Source: Helichrysum umbraculigerum (taxonomy: Eukaryota; Streptophyta; Magnoliopsida; Asterales; Asteraceae). Taken from it: a DNA stretch of 64,000 bases. The stretch spans positions 67,948,001 to 68,012,000 of the forward strand of contig CATIUR010000006.1 in the NCBI GenBank assembly GCA_949592205.1, given 5' to 3'. The notes under the pieces were generated by a model. That model was not told the DNA's origin and ran no database searches. It saw only the letters and a program-made list of their open reading frames with translations. The translations under genes were made by a program, and so were the position numbers. Positions within the stretch are counted from its first letter, which is position 1, and each line of letters begins with the position of its first letter. Positions 1 to 11,128 of the stretch are shown piece after piece.

Positions 1-527
1 GCAAACACGTTGTTCCTTTTAACTGTTGTATTTGTGCTTTATAAGAAGATTATCATGTTCAAAGAGTAAAAATTGAAAACTAGCTTAAATGAAAAACTCA
101 TTAAAACTCATCAGTTGATTGTTCAAGAAATTAAATAATCAATGATGTAACACATGTTTATGACTTCTTAAGTTGCTTAAATAACTAATGACTCTTTATT
201 GTAAAATGGTTTTCATCACGTCATAGCAGCGAAGGTGACAAGGCTCTTGTGTTCAAGATCTAGCTGCTTTACTGGCTTGTATCGGATAGTTAAAAACAGA
301 TGTTCATTTCTTAGCCCATATAATTGTATTTTTAGAGGTAAAAATTTTAGACACATCCGTTATTTATGGGTCAAATTGGGTAAATATTAATTATAAGGTG
401 ATGGGTTTTGTTGGGTCTACCTATATTTTTAGATGGGTCTAAATAGGTATCTCATATAACCTCCAATTGTATGTATATGTCTTTTAATTGGGCAACGCCC
501 GGGTATAATACTAGTTATATTAGTTTC
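1..527. other. AT-rich intergenic DNA
   Basis: No open reading frame of useful length, no splice-bounded coding block and no recognisable RNA gene on either strand. The stretch ends at the target duplication of the hAT-like MITE that begins at 528. Confidence 0.6.
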
Positions 528-909
528 GGCTATGTTCGGCAAGGAGCTTATTGAAGCTTAAGGAAGCTTAAACTTATTTTTCCAGCTTCAAGCTTTATTT
601 GGTAGATAAAATATTAAAAGCTTATTAAAAAAAATAAACTCTTAAAAAAGAAGCTAGTAGAACTAGCTTTTAAATTAAGCTAGGAGGCTAGGAGCTTATG
701 TAATGAAAAATTACACAAATATCCTTTATATAATTATATATCATATATTTGTTTGTCATTTTATGTCAATTTACATATTTTAAGCTCAAGCTCCAGCTAG
801 TTTTATCCAAACATTACAAAAAAGATAAGCTCAAGCTTCTAGCTTTAAATATAAGCTTCAGCTATAAGCTTCCAGCTCCAGCTACCAGCTACTTTTACCA
901 AACACACCC
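528..909. mobile_element. hAT-like MITE (non-autonomous)
   Basis: About 382 bp with terminal inverted repeats: the left end GGCTATGTTCGGCA matches the reverse complement of the right end, GGGTGTGTTTGGTA, at most positions. Imperfect 8-bp flanking duplications are visible (TTAGTTTC at 520-527, TTAGAGTC at 910-917), the length expected of hAT elements. The interior is dense in AGCTT/AGCTC words and has no coding capacity. Family assignment rests on the duplication length and terminal style only. Confidence 0.55.
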
Positions 910-987
910 TTAGAGTCCAACTAATAATCTAATATTGGTAACATGCTTATAATAATAATATATTTTTATATTTAGTTAGATTAGATT

Positions 988-988
<1 letters not shown>

Positions 989-1060
<72 letters not shown>
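989..1060. repeat. (AAT)n microsatellite
   Basis: Uninterrupted AAT trinucleotide run of roughly 24 units, followed by AT-rich single-copy DNA. Confidence 0.9.
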
Positions 1061-1481
1061 GTAACATTTAATAATAATCAGTGAGTCCCCGACTGCTATA
1101 CATGTCCCACCTAAAAGAAAAGGATATTTTAAATATTTTTTTAAAAAATAAATTTTTTAACACAAAGTAATTTCTGAGAGCTATAGCCTATAGGTGCGTT
1201 AAGGTATGAAAACTTTTTACTTTTCTAAAAATTTTCTTTTAAATTTTTTTTAGAAAACGTATTTAAATTTGAGTTTAATGATGGAGTACTATTTGTTACT
1301 AGTAAATTAATTACCATATTATGTAAACGTTGCATTAATGTTACGAGTAGAATATAATTTGTTCTCTTTGAAGTGTTACAACTATGTTCTTCATTTACCA
1401 TAAACTACCATTAGTTATAATCGTGGTAAAATTATCAGAACGTTCCCATTTGCTTCAAACAAGAATACTCACAAACAGACT

Positions 1482-1482
<1 letters not shown>

Positions 1483-1535
<53 letters not shown>
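1483..1535. repeat. (AT)n microsatellite
   Basis: Uninterrupted AT dinucleotide run immediately abutting the left end of the MITE at 1536. The element may have inserted into the AT run. Confidence 0.9.
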
Positions 1536-1539
<4 letters not shown>

Positions 1540-1927
1540 TAGGTTCAAACGAGAACCACAAAAGGTACAGAACTGCAAGAACTTTTAAATTACATTATTT
1601 TTATACATGTAAACGCAACAAATTACACATAGATGTTATTTAATGTTCATATTATTGACAAACAAAAGTTAAAAACCACAAAAGACGTGTTAAACTATAA
1701 AATATATGAAGTGTTCACATGTGCACATATCAAATGTGCACATGTGAACGAAATATATAAATTTGATTTTAAAGGTTATTTTGATATTTTCTCAAACTAT
1801 TTTGCTTTTAACCTTAATCTAGATTAAAGTTCACATGTAATTGAATCATTAAACATGTTAAAATCTCTATAATTTAAAAGTTCTCGCAGTTCTATACCTT
1901 TTTGTGGTTCTCATTTGAACTTTTAGC
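1536..1927. mobile_element. MITE-like foldback element with ~55 bp terminal inverted repeats
   Basis: The left end (motif GAGAACCACAAAAGGTA, then AGAACTGC and AAGAACTTTTAAATTA) reappears inverted at 1870-1927 with only scattered mismatches. The flanks are AT repeats, so the target duplication cannot be read. The interior includes two close copies of a GTGCACATRT-type palindromic word near 1724-1746. The small ORFs inside the element are not believable genes. The superfamily cannot be assigned from sequence alone. Confidence 0.6.
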
Positions 1928-2553
1928 TATATATATTAAATATATGATCATGTTGAACGTTCCAAACTCGGAATATAATATACATGAACTGCTTACACAA
2001 AGATTAAATATTTATAATAATAGTAATAATATTAATGTCCTCCCAATCATTTTTCCATGTCCTATAGATAGTAGATTATTGTTATTATTATAATACATGT
2101 AATAAAAGTCGACTTAATTGACTTTAGTTTCTACCATTTACAATTTTACATACAAGTCAAGGTGACATGATCAATTGTGTGGTCCCTTTATGGGATGTAC
2201 GTAATGTATGACGAGGCTACTACTTAGTAGTGGCTATTTTGTTGGTTACTTTGCAAACACTTTTCTGATGTCAATGAATTTATATAATTAAATACTACTG
2301 ATCCGTACTTGGTTGCCTTTTATTGTGGATTGTACAAAAGCATAATTGATTATGTTTGATACTAGACTTGTACCCGGGCAATGTGATAGCAATGGTGGTG
2401 TAATGGAAGGGCAGAGAGTGTTTTTGTGTGTTTTTGAAGGTGTATAGAATGTGTTATGTTACGTTATGGCCTTTTAGGTGTTCGTTTTGGGAGATTAATT
2501 TCCTACTGTTGTCTTTAACCTTGCTTAATCCGTTCTATGCCTTCAATCAAGAT

Positions 2554-2769
2554 CGTGTTTGATTATGTATTTGTTGCACGACAGCTGGACCTCAAAGACC
2601 ATTATTACGTTGGCGAAGCTAACTGTTTTTTGTTTTAGAAGTAAATTTACTTGTAGTTCTACGTGTTTGATTCTGTATTTGTTGCACGACAGCTGGACCT
2701 CAAAGACCATTATTACGTTGGCGAAGCTAACTGTTTTTTGTTTTAGAAGTAAATTTACTTGTAGTTCTA
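2554..2769 (+). repeat. 108 bp tandem duplication inside the copine pseudogene
   Basis: 2554-2661 and 2662-2769 are nearly identical head-to-tail copies (one difference, TTATG versus TTCTG, noted). Each contains the pseudogene's copy of the small exon encoding the LDLKD segment plus intron DNA. The duplication is absent from the intact gene near 20201-20290, so it arose after the two loci separated. Confidence 0.9.
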
Positions 2770-3756
2770 GAATTTTTAGTAACCATGTGTTTTCAAGATG
2801 TGTTTAATGTAAAAGAGTAATGATCTTGTTACCTTTTCCATAAGATTTTAAGTCATGTAGCTAAGTATCAAAGTTGGTCTGTTGTTCATTTCATTGGCAG
2901 ATTTGTGACTCTTCGAAGCCGAAGTATGACCCCGCTGTAAAAAAAAGGGTATGATTATGATATAGGTTCACTAACTGTTCATATAGTGGAAACCATTGCT
3001 TCCACAATGACTATTGATTGAGATGAGACTCCAATGTTCAAACTTGGATAACAAGTGTTTGTTCTCTAAAAGTGTAACTACTCATTGAACAGACAAAATT
3101 GCATATTTGCAAAACTATCATGGGTAAATTAATCGTAGGAATTTAGTTCGAATATTTATATTATACCTCTTCAGGATCCATTCTTGAGAATCTATAGGAT
3201 TAATTGTTGAACCTGGAACTCCTTTTTCAATCTGCAAGACATACAGAAGTCACAAACAACAACTTGACCCAGTATGGAAGCCGTTATGCATAAATATATA
3301 TGTGCAACAATTTGTGAGCAAGGTGAAGGGGGCTAATCCTTGTTCACTATCTATTAATCTTTAGCTAAAAGTCATCCTTATGGCGTCACATCACATTTGT
3401 TCTTAAATGGTTAACTCTTGTCATTACCCAAAATGGTTGCAGTGACATTGTGTTCTACTAATCCTTGAAGGCCGGATTCATTGCATTACATTGATCCTTC
3501 TGGCTGTTTAAATGCATACCAACAGGTTAGGTGGTTTCCACTTTTGGATAACATTTTCTGTTTTAAGTATCGACTGAAAAGTCTTTTATAGAGGTTGAAA
3601 TGTGGACCCATTTACTTCAATAATATTACTATTGTGTTACAAGTTATCTTTAACGTGTTATGTTTTATCTTTACATTTTATCGCATTTGACACATTAACA
3701 AAAGAAAAGGGTAAAAAATAATGGACAAAAAGTGTTTTTGGTCAACCTAACCCAAC

Positions 3757-6432
3757 TGTGACACCCCCAAATTTAATGATTTGCGGAAGCTTGATTTGGG
3801 TGCCACTAATCAATATACAAAGCACAAAGATAATAATGAACGACCACTATATGCGTCGCTTTAAACTTGTATTAATAAAGTGAACGTTTACATCAAAATA
3901 ATATTGCACTAGCTCGGTTCCTGAAATTGAGAGATTACATGGCATAATTACTTTTACAAAATATAATAATGCAGTCCAATCTCTAATTGTATGTATGCTG
4001 ACTCGAGCTAGAAATCCCTGCTTGTGCAGTCAACCTACTGCTGGGTACCTGTGATATATACTAAAATGGGTCAGCGAAAACGCTGGTGAGCTCACAGGTT
4101 TGTATGTCAATGTATAATTGTCAGAACCGCAAGATTTATATTGAATTTAAAATGCAATTAAGCAAAATAAAAGTTATACTGTCCATGAGCACATAGTCTG
4201 AGCTTAACTGATTTGTCAGGCCCAATTAAGGAAACCTAACATGATTTGCCTCCTACGAGTGCCTAATCAACACTCGTCTTCCCAAATGCTAATACATCCG
4301 TTTGACCGATTAGTGCGTGCTAACCCGGATGAGGATTGTCAATCCCATATGATATCATATACTAACATTCACGCTATAAAATACTAGAGACTATGCTTAT
4401 GGAGGACTTTAAATTGATTAGCTTGAAACTCATGTAGTATTTGAAGTTTGTCACTTGCGTTCTACTTGTAAAACAAAATGATGCAGTAATATCACACCCC
4501 TGGTAAAAGTAGTGAAAATGGGGCTATGAAACTCACCTGATTCCTGATGTGTTTAACTTAATAAACTTGAAGTAATTAGCAGTGTGTTGGTGTCCAAAGA
4601 CTTGAAACCTGAATGTGTCCACGACACTTGAATTGTTATTAATTGTATTGGTATCTCGAAAGACTACCATTTAAACTGTTTGTCTAACTTAATGTCCAAA
4701 TTTCCCCGATTTGGTTGATTGTATTGTTACAAGTTACTACGACTTGTTTGATTGAATTGACACAAGTTACAACAACTTGTTTGAGTGTTGAAGTATGTTT
4801 TGAAAACGCGTACGGCCCGTTGGTGAATTGTTGAAATAAAAGTGTTGTTGTTATCGTCTTGTTTTTGAAGTGTTACTCTTGAAATATAAGTCCCATTATG
4901 TTCTAAAAGTCGTATGGAATAAGTATTTGAGGTTGAAAAATCTCGACACTTGGTGTAAAAATAGTTGGACAATCTGCTGTTTTATGCGTCACTATAGGCG
5001 TCACTAAAGGTGTCCATGCGACACTAAGGAAGTGTCGTGTGAAGTGTCAGATTCAAGGGTATAGCGTCACTGATCTAGTGTCGCGTGAAATTGTATGCGT
5101 CACTTCAGGAGTGACGGGTTCAGCATAACGGCGGCACTTATGGAGTGTCGTATAAAATAATGATTTCGGATATTTGGGCGTCACTTAAGGAGTGACGTGT
5201 ATCATAGCGGCACTATCGAAGTGTCGCGTAAAATAGTAGGGCGTCACTTGTAGAGTGACGGGTATAGATCAAAATGGAAATATGGGCGACACTTATGAAG
5301 TGTCGGTACGGAATATAGGGCGTCACTTATCTAGTGACGGTATGTAGTGTCGGCTAATAGGATATGGCGGCACTTAATAAGTGTCGCTAGGTATGTATAG
5401 GCGTCACTTAGGTAGTGACGGTCAGAGGTCAACATTTGAGCTTATGCGACACTTAAGGAGTGTCGGTATTGGAGGTATAGCGGCACTAGAGGAGTGACGC
5501 TAGTAGTGACGCATGTCTGGGTTCATCCATGCGACACTATCACCTGTTTGACGGATTTCGAGCCAAAAACGTGTTTTCGGGTTTCCGTTTGGTCTGATTC
5601 TTTTACCCAACCCTCATAGGGACATATTAAGCTTATCCAAACAATAATATATGAAAAGTAAGTAAAAACGAGAGATGTCGGGTTTTGTCGGAAACTTACA
5701 AATCGTCGGATCAAGAATCCGAAAAGGTAGGATGATAGATCGAGATGAGGTGAGTGTTTTCTTCCAAACGAGTATGCCGATTTGAAGTCGTTTAAGGTGT
5801 TTATTTTTGGGATTTTGATGGTTGATAAAAATGGTGGTGGTGGATGAGTAGAGAGAAAAAGAAGAAGGAAAGAGGAAAAAGAAAGAAAATGAAAGAAAAT
5901 GATGGAGGTGATGGTGGTTAAAGTCCCCACCCTCTTTCAGTCCGCGCACTGCGCCCAGTGCGGTGTTCGTTTGCTCCGTCGTTTAAACGTGAAATAATTA
6001 TTTTAAATATTAATTGGTACGTTTTAATTTACAAAAGTTAATTCCAATATTTTATTGAAGCATCTTTACTAAATATTTAGGATATATGTCAGGAAAGGTG
6101 TTTGGTTTCGTTTTGTTTGCGAAGTTACATTTGATTCGCGTTGATATTAATTGTGTAGTAAAACTTGGATACGAAATATTATTATAAATAATATTTTTGA
6201 ATAAATTGAGTTATTAAAAAAAATATAAATTTGTTCACCAACGTCCGCATTTATTGTATCGAAATTCATTCGATTTGAAACTCGTACGATTTAAACAAAT
6301 CGCATAATTGTAGATATATATTCAACAATATATATAATAATTGATACATTAATTAGCCTAACACAGAACTAATTACATGTATTAAAACTTTATTAGGCAC
6401 TAAACTATAGTCCTAAATTGACGGTTGTCACA
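3757..6432. mobile_element. Solo LTR of a retrotransposon, 2.7 kb
   Basis: Begins TGTGACACC and ends GGTTGTCACA, so it has TG...CA termini with near-inverted ends, and is flanked by perfect 5-bp duplications CCAAC at 3752-3756 and 6433-6437. Deleting it rejoins an intron of the copine pseudogene that aligns with 22680-22850 of the intact gene, so both boundaries are independently supported. No gag-pol coding, primer-binding site or second LTR lies inside, so this is a solo LTR. Its length is typical of large Gypsy (Tat/Retand-type) LTRs, but the family is inferred. It carries an array of short hairpins at 4985-5545. Confidence 0.85.
4985..5545. repeat. Array of about 13 short hairpins inside the solo LTR
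   Basis: Units of about 20-22 bp spaced 26-52 bp apart, each with 7-bp arms around a 4-6 bp loop. Three arm types occur: CGTCACT...AGTGACG (for example 5098, 5178, 5241, 5320, 5401), CGACACT...AGTGTCG (5018, 5286, 5446) and CGGCACT...AGTGTCG (5132, 5208, 5367). Types largely alternate. The third stem position changes as T-A, A-T or a G-U wobble, so pairing is kept while sequence varies. The unit at 5065 pairs imperfectly and the one at 5481 has mixed arms. Linkers are not conserved, so it is not a simple satellite. Confidence 0.85.
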
Positions 6433-6757
6433 CCAACGTACTCTACAAAATTTAACCATTTGACCCGTTACCCAACCTGCCCGTTTTGCTACAGCTAGTC
6501 TTTAACCATGCAGATCATGTTTAATAATAGTTGCACTAAAGGGCTCTTCAAGCCTATCAATCTTGCTTTTACTTGCATAATGCTACATAGAGGAACATTC
6601 AGTTGGTAATACATGTGAGTTTTCTCGCTACAGTATGTACTTTTTGTGTTGCTAATTGTAAAAGTAAACGTGTAACAGAATGATGATAGAGATGCTTTAT
6701 GCTATATTTAACTTGAGGATTAATAGATTTTATCATACTTTAAGGAGCGAGTTGTTA

Positions 6758-7394
6758 GAGCACAAGGTGTGGTAAATAGTGTTCTCGAGTATGTTGAAAG
6801 TGAGGATTCTGTGGTGTGGTGAAACTGAAATCACAGTGTTCTAGAGTTTTTTTTATTATTTATTTTATTTGATTTTTTAATGAAGATAAATTGTATAAAT
6901 TAATATTTAAAAACGAATAAGTTAAATAAAACAACATTTAATACTTACAATTTTATTGAAAAAAGAAATTAATATTAAAATGCTTGGCCCACTAAACAAA
7001 TACAAAACAATAGCCCATTAAATTAATAGCCCATTTAAAATTAGTAGCCCATTTAAAAATAAACCTTATAAGTCTTCTTTTTCCTTACCACAAACCCTGA
7101 AACATGCTGCTGCTTTTCTTCTTCTTCTTCGATAATATATAATATATATACAAACAGAGTACAAATCACACATACATAACATATTTTATCGAAATAAAAA
7201 GAAAGGAAAAGGAAAAAGGGAAAAAAAGAAAGCAAAAAAGGAAAACGTTGCATACCTCGCCGTCTGAAACCAAACGCTGTGGCCTGAACGCCGTCGGGAA
7301 CGGCGACGAGAACGCCGTCCCGGTGCGGTAGAACGCCGTCCGACGACGTTCTCGTCGAAAAACGCCGACACCACGTCACCCACACCATGTGCTC
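6758..7394. mobile_element. PIF/Harbinger MITE, 637 bp, TSD TTA
   Basis: Terminal inverted repeats GAGCACAAGGTGTGGT (left) and GAGCACATGGTGTGGG (reverse complement of the right end), flanked by perfect 3-bp TTA duplications at 6755-6757 and 7395-7397, the signature of PIF/Harbinger (Tourist) elements. Excising it restores the pseudogene exon: the flanks align without a gap to 23623-23650 of the intact gene. Subterminal DNA resembles the ends of the large element at 7496, so that element could have mobilised it. No transposase inside; the small minus-strand ORFs near 7053-7388 are not credible genes. Confidence 0.9.
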
Positions 7395-7616
7395 TTACTG
7401 ATCTTCAAGAGACTAAAGATGCATTATATTGGTCAAGGCCTCTCCTACCCCTGTTGGTTCTTATAGTTGGAGTGGGAATGCTGATTTGAACTAAAGAGCA
7501 CACGGAGTGGTACCGTTTTTGTCTGCGTTTTTGGTCCAGAACACTGTTGGACAGTGTTCTACCACTCCCTGTCGCCGTTCCCAACGGTGTTCTGGACACC
7601 GTTTCAACACCACCGT

Positions 7617-8079
7617 CCATTTCAAGAATCTGCAATCCACAAAATCCTTTCTTTTTTTATTTTTTTTTTTTACTTTTTCTCTTTTTTTTTTGTTTTTGTT
7701 CGGCAGTGCTTTTCTTCTTTTGGTTTTATTTTATTTGTTTTTTTCTTGTTTAACTTCTTGTTGGTTCACGAGAAAGGATATACTACAAAAAAATGCAAAT
7801 TGTGTTTTGTTTTTATTTATTTTGTTTTGTTGGGTCACGGGTGTAGGAAAGAAAAAAAATACATTTTTTGCAAGTGAAACCAATATTTTTTGCTTTTCTA
7901 TATATACACTTCACAAGTGAGGTTCACAATCAATTTCAACTATCGTAAAATTACTCAAATATTCACGATATATACATTACTTTCAATAATTCAATAAAAT
8001 GTCATCCGATTCATCCTCCTCCGACGACAAAACTACGTACAAACTTCTTTTGGCACTTGGTAAATATCGTGAACATCAA
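7617..8079 (+). repeat. Truncated first copy of the transposon 5' region
   Basis: Near-identical to 8907-9626 once the Stowaway MITE at 9156-9406 is removed. It includes the promoter TATA sequence near 7899 and the first 27 or so codons of the transposase from ATG 7999, then stops abruptly at the LTR fragment that follows. It therefore encodes no useful protein. It preserves the empty site for the Stowaway MITE near 7860. Confidence 0.85.
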
Positions 8080-8099
8080 AATACTAAGCAGTGAGAACA

Positions 8100-8806
8100 G
8101 CCTGGAAAGGTGTCAGACCACTAAGCAGTGAGAACATCTCAAAATACTACTGGCAGCGAGAACTGCACTGGCAGTGGGAACGGAGTATACGGGCAGCGAG
8201 AACCATGAACTAGCAGTGAGAACGAGAAATGCACTAGCAGTGAGAACAAAGCTAGCAGTGTGAACACTTCAGTAGTGAATATCTCCATGATTACTCATCT
8301 GATGAAGCTCAAATTTTTACACGAAGTCTATCAATGTATCGTTAACATCATATCCAAAATTCAGCTCGATCCAACGGTTAACGAATGCCCAGTAATTTCC
8401 TGACTTCGTGCAGCAAAAACCGATCAGCAGATACTTTGTAATTCCATATCTCATTGTAGAAACATCCAATGACTATGAAATTTTGACACAATGTAGAAAC
8501 ATATGCCATCTATAACATATCCAAAAATCACAAGAATTCGTTGGATAACGAAGACACAGTGATCGTTTTACTTTTGCTTAATGCTGCTGTTCCAGAAGCT
8601 AATTCAGCTTTCTGCAATGAATTTCGACTTTGAATATCTGTCAATCAAAAGCTCAGATCGAAATTTCCTCCGATCGGAATGTTCACCTATATGTTATGAA
8701 GTTACAGTTCAAATTTCAAGATGATTGAACGGCTAGATAATGAGAACCGGATTTTTCTTCATCGCTGCGCAGTAAGAGCTGTAATAACTTGTGTTTCCTA
8801 ATCGGT
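8100..8806 (-). mobile_element. LTR fragment, copy 1
   Basis: About 700 bp nearly identical to 11762-12468, both containing a degenerate run of CTRGCAGTGAGAAC-like words (roughly seven) followed by about 500 bp of unique DNA. It is cut off at both ends relative to the longer copy: at 8806 the sequence switches to a transposon 3' subterminal block, whereas the longer copy continues to an LTR-like CTAACA end. No coding capacity. Confidence 0.7.
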
Positions 8807-8906
8807 TTATTTCGTTTTAATGAATTAATTAAATTAAATTTTTTTTTATTTAATTTATTTGTTTTTTATATATTAAATTATACAATTATCATCATTAAAA
8901 AATAAA
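8807..8906 (+). repeat. Displaced copy of the transposon 3' subterminal block
   Basis: About 100 bp, AT-rich, matching 14327-14425 with few differences, starting TTTCGTTTTA and ending near AAAAAATAAA. In the element it belongs just inside the right terminal repeat. Here it is sandwiched between an LTR fragment and the start of the second 5' copy, a junction not expected from simple insertion. Confidence 0.75.
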
Positions 8907-9155
8907 CCATTTCAAGAATCTGCAATCCACAAAATCCTTTCTTTTTTTATTATTTTTTTTTTTACTTTTTCTCTTTTTTTTTTTTTGTTTTTGTTCGGCA
9001 GTGCTTTTCTTCTTTTGGTTTTATTTTATTTGTTTTTTTCTTGTTTAACTTCTTGTTGGTTCACGAGAAAGATATACTACAAAAAAATGCAAATTGTGTT
9101 TTGTTTTTATTTATTTTGTTTTGTTGGGTCACGGGTGTAGGAAAGAAACAAAGTA

Positions 9156-9406
9156 CTCCCTCCGTCCCGATTCTATTGTCCAGTATTCCTTTTTGGGATG
9201 TCCCAAATTAATTGTCCACTTCTATAAATAGAAAAGAATAATGAGATAAAGTTCATTTATGCCCCTAATTTATATATGTAAGACAAAAAGGTAGGTAAAA
9301 AGTAAAGGGTAAAATTGTCTTCTTACCAAAAGGTAAGAGAGATGGTGATGTTTTTCTTAAACTACGTGTTTTTTGTCTGGGGACAATTAAATTGGGGCGG
9401 AGGGAG
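9156..9406. mobile_element. Stowaway MITE, TSD TA
   Basis: 251 bp with terminal inverted repeats CTCCCTCCGTCCC (left) and GGGGCGGAGGGAG (right), flanked by TA dinucleotides at 9154-9155 and 9407-9408: textbook Tc1/mariner-type Stowaway. The duplicated 5' region at 7617-8079 has the same flanking DNA without the element (near 7850-7865), giving an in-window empty site that confirms the boundaries. Confidence 0.95.
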
Positions 9407-9439
9407 TACATTTTTTGCAAGTGAAACCAATATTTTTTG

Positions 9440-9545
9440 CTTTTCTATATATACACTTCACAAGTGAGGTTCACAATCAATTTCAACTATCGTAAAATTA
9501 CTCAAATATTCACGATATATACATTACTTTCAATAATTCAATAAA
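9440..9545 (+). promoter_or_regulatory. Putative transposase promoter and leader
   Basis: A TATATATACAC box at about 9447 lies some 95 bp upstream of the transposase ATG. The same box and leader occur at 7899 in the truncated copy, and a similar TATATATACACTACA lies at about 12895, 100 bp upstream of the second ORF, so the two transposon genes seem to use related core promoters. Confidence 0.5.
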
Positions 9546-10889
9546 ATGTCATCCGATTCATCCTCCTCCGACGACGAAACTACGTACAAACTTCTTTTGG
9601 CACTTGGTAAATATCGTGAACATCAAGAAGTTGCCGAAAGTTCTACGGCTAGTTCACGTCGTTTCATTCAACGTGACCGACTAACCGCGGAACAAACGTT
9701 ACTTAATGATTATTTTGTTGAAAATGCAAAATATCCCCATGAGTATTTCAAACGTCGATTTAGAATGAGTCGTTATTTATTCCTCAAAATTTGTGGGGAC
9801 ATTGGCTCTTACTCCGTTTCACCACTTCCCGACCATTTTTTATCGTTTCATCAAAGAAACGATTGTCGTGGCGTACCGGGTTTCAGTTGTCTTCAAAAAG
9901 TCACTTCCGCAATTCGTCAATTGGCGTACGGTACATGTCCGGATGCCTTTGATGAATACTTGCAAATGTCGGAAAGAACTTCTCGTGAAACTCTACAAAA
10001 TTTCACAAAGTGCATCATCGATTTATATTCAAATGTGTACATGCGAGAACCAACAAATGAAGACATACATCGTTTGTATGATAAACATCACGAGCTTCAT
10101 GGTTTTCCCGGCATGCTAGGTAGCATAGATTGTATGCATTGGGCTTGGACACAATGTCCAAATGCATGGAAAGGGCAATACACCCGAGGCGATCATGCGT
10201 ATCCGACGATTATGCTTGAAGCCGTCGCCTAGTACGATATGTGGATATGGCATGCTTACTTTGGGGTTGCATGTTCCAACAACGACTTAAATGTTCTTAA
10301 TGCATCTCCGTTGTTTAGGAATTTGCTAAATGACACCGCTCCCCAAGTTCCATACACAGTGGCCAATATGGATTATGCTAGAGGATACTATCTTGCTGAT
10401 GGGATATACCCATCATGGGCAGCGTTCGTGAAGGGATTTTCAAGCGAGATTGATCCGAAAAGGGTTTATTTCAGCAGGAAACAATCGGCCGCCCGAAAAG
10501 ATGTTGAGCGAACTTTTGGTGTTTTACAAGGAAGATGGCATATACTACAACAACCCGCGAGATGTTATAGTCAAAATGCTATAAAACGAATCATGTATGC
10601 TTGTATTATACTGCATAATATGATAATTGAAGACAACGGTTTTAACATTGCCGAGAATGAAACATATTATGTACCTGTGGGGAACATGCAAAGTACTTGG
10701 CACGAGAGGTGTAACACGTATCAGAGGAAAACAAAGGAATTACGTGATCGGGAGGCGCACGAGGGACTTCGAGCCGACCTTGTTGAGCATCTTTGGATGT
10801 ATCGTGAACAAAGGTGGTATGAAGCGCACGCATCGGGCTCGGGAATGGTGGTTGAGGATGAAGATGAAGATGAAGATGAAGATGAATGA
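9546..10889 (+). pseudogene. PIF/Harbinger DDE transposase with one premature stop
   Basis: A continuous frame of 447 sense codons interrupted only by TAG at 10230-10232; the frame continues in register to the stop at 10887-10889. The protein is a HARBI1-like nuclease: a serine- and acid-rich N-terminus, then the DDE triad, with the first Asp in SIDCMHW (about residue 195), the second in LADGIYPSW (about 284) and the Glu in RKDVERTFG (about 320). The stop replaces a residue after LEAVA, just upstream of WIWHA; a Ser codon by comparison with the family as recalled. An acidic DEDEDE tail comes from a GATGAA microsatellite. No frameshift, so inactivation looks recent. Native function: cutting and joining the element ends. 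Confidence 0.9.
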
Positions 10890-11128
10890 TTTTAATTTTT
10901 AGGACTTGTAATTTTTAGGACTTGTTATTTGTTCTGTATTTTAATTTTTATCTAGTTTATGAATAATTGCATGGGTCTTGCATGTTCTACCAGCATGGAT
11001 AATAAATAGTGAAATATGCATGTGCATGAAAATATGTCAAATTTCCATGTGAATGGGAATAGTTGGCTGGAGCATGATATGGATCAGTACGTGGATTATT
11101 TGTCTAAGTGTTTGTATTTTAGTTAGCT
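10890..11128 (+). other. Spacer between transposase and LTR insertion
   Basis: Transposase 3' region. TTTTTAGGACTTGTA-like words near 10899-10925 recur several times after the second ORF (14160-14320), suggesting related 3' ends for the two transposon genes. No further coding region seen. Confidence 0.5.

Noticed and set aside
1633..1827. 64-codon ORF
   Set aside because: Falls inside the foldback element at 1536-1927, AT-rich, with no recognisable features.
2559..2807. 82-codon plus-strand ORF with an internal repeat
   Set aside because: It is the 108 bp tandem duplication of a pseudogene exon plus intron; the reading frame is not the copine frame in a sustained way.
5523..5949. Two overlapping minus-strand ORFs of 135 and 111 codons in the solo LTR
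   Set aside because: They lie wholly inside the LTR, overlap in different frames, begin in homopolymer-rich DNA and show no domain. LTR-internal chance ORFs are the simpler reading.
7507..7920. Several overlapping plus-strand ORFs with long Phe runs
   Set aside because: They are translations of poly-T tracts in the 5' region of the Harbinger element, repeated at 8907 onwards without conservation of frame.
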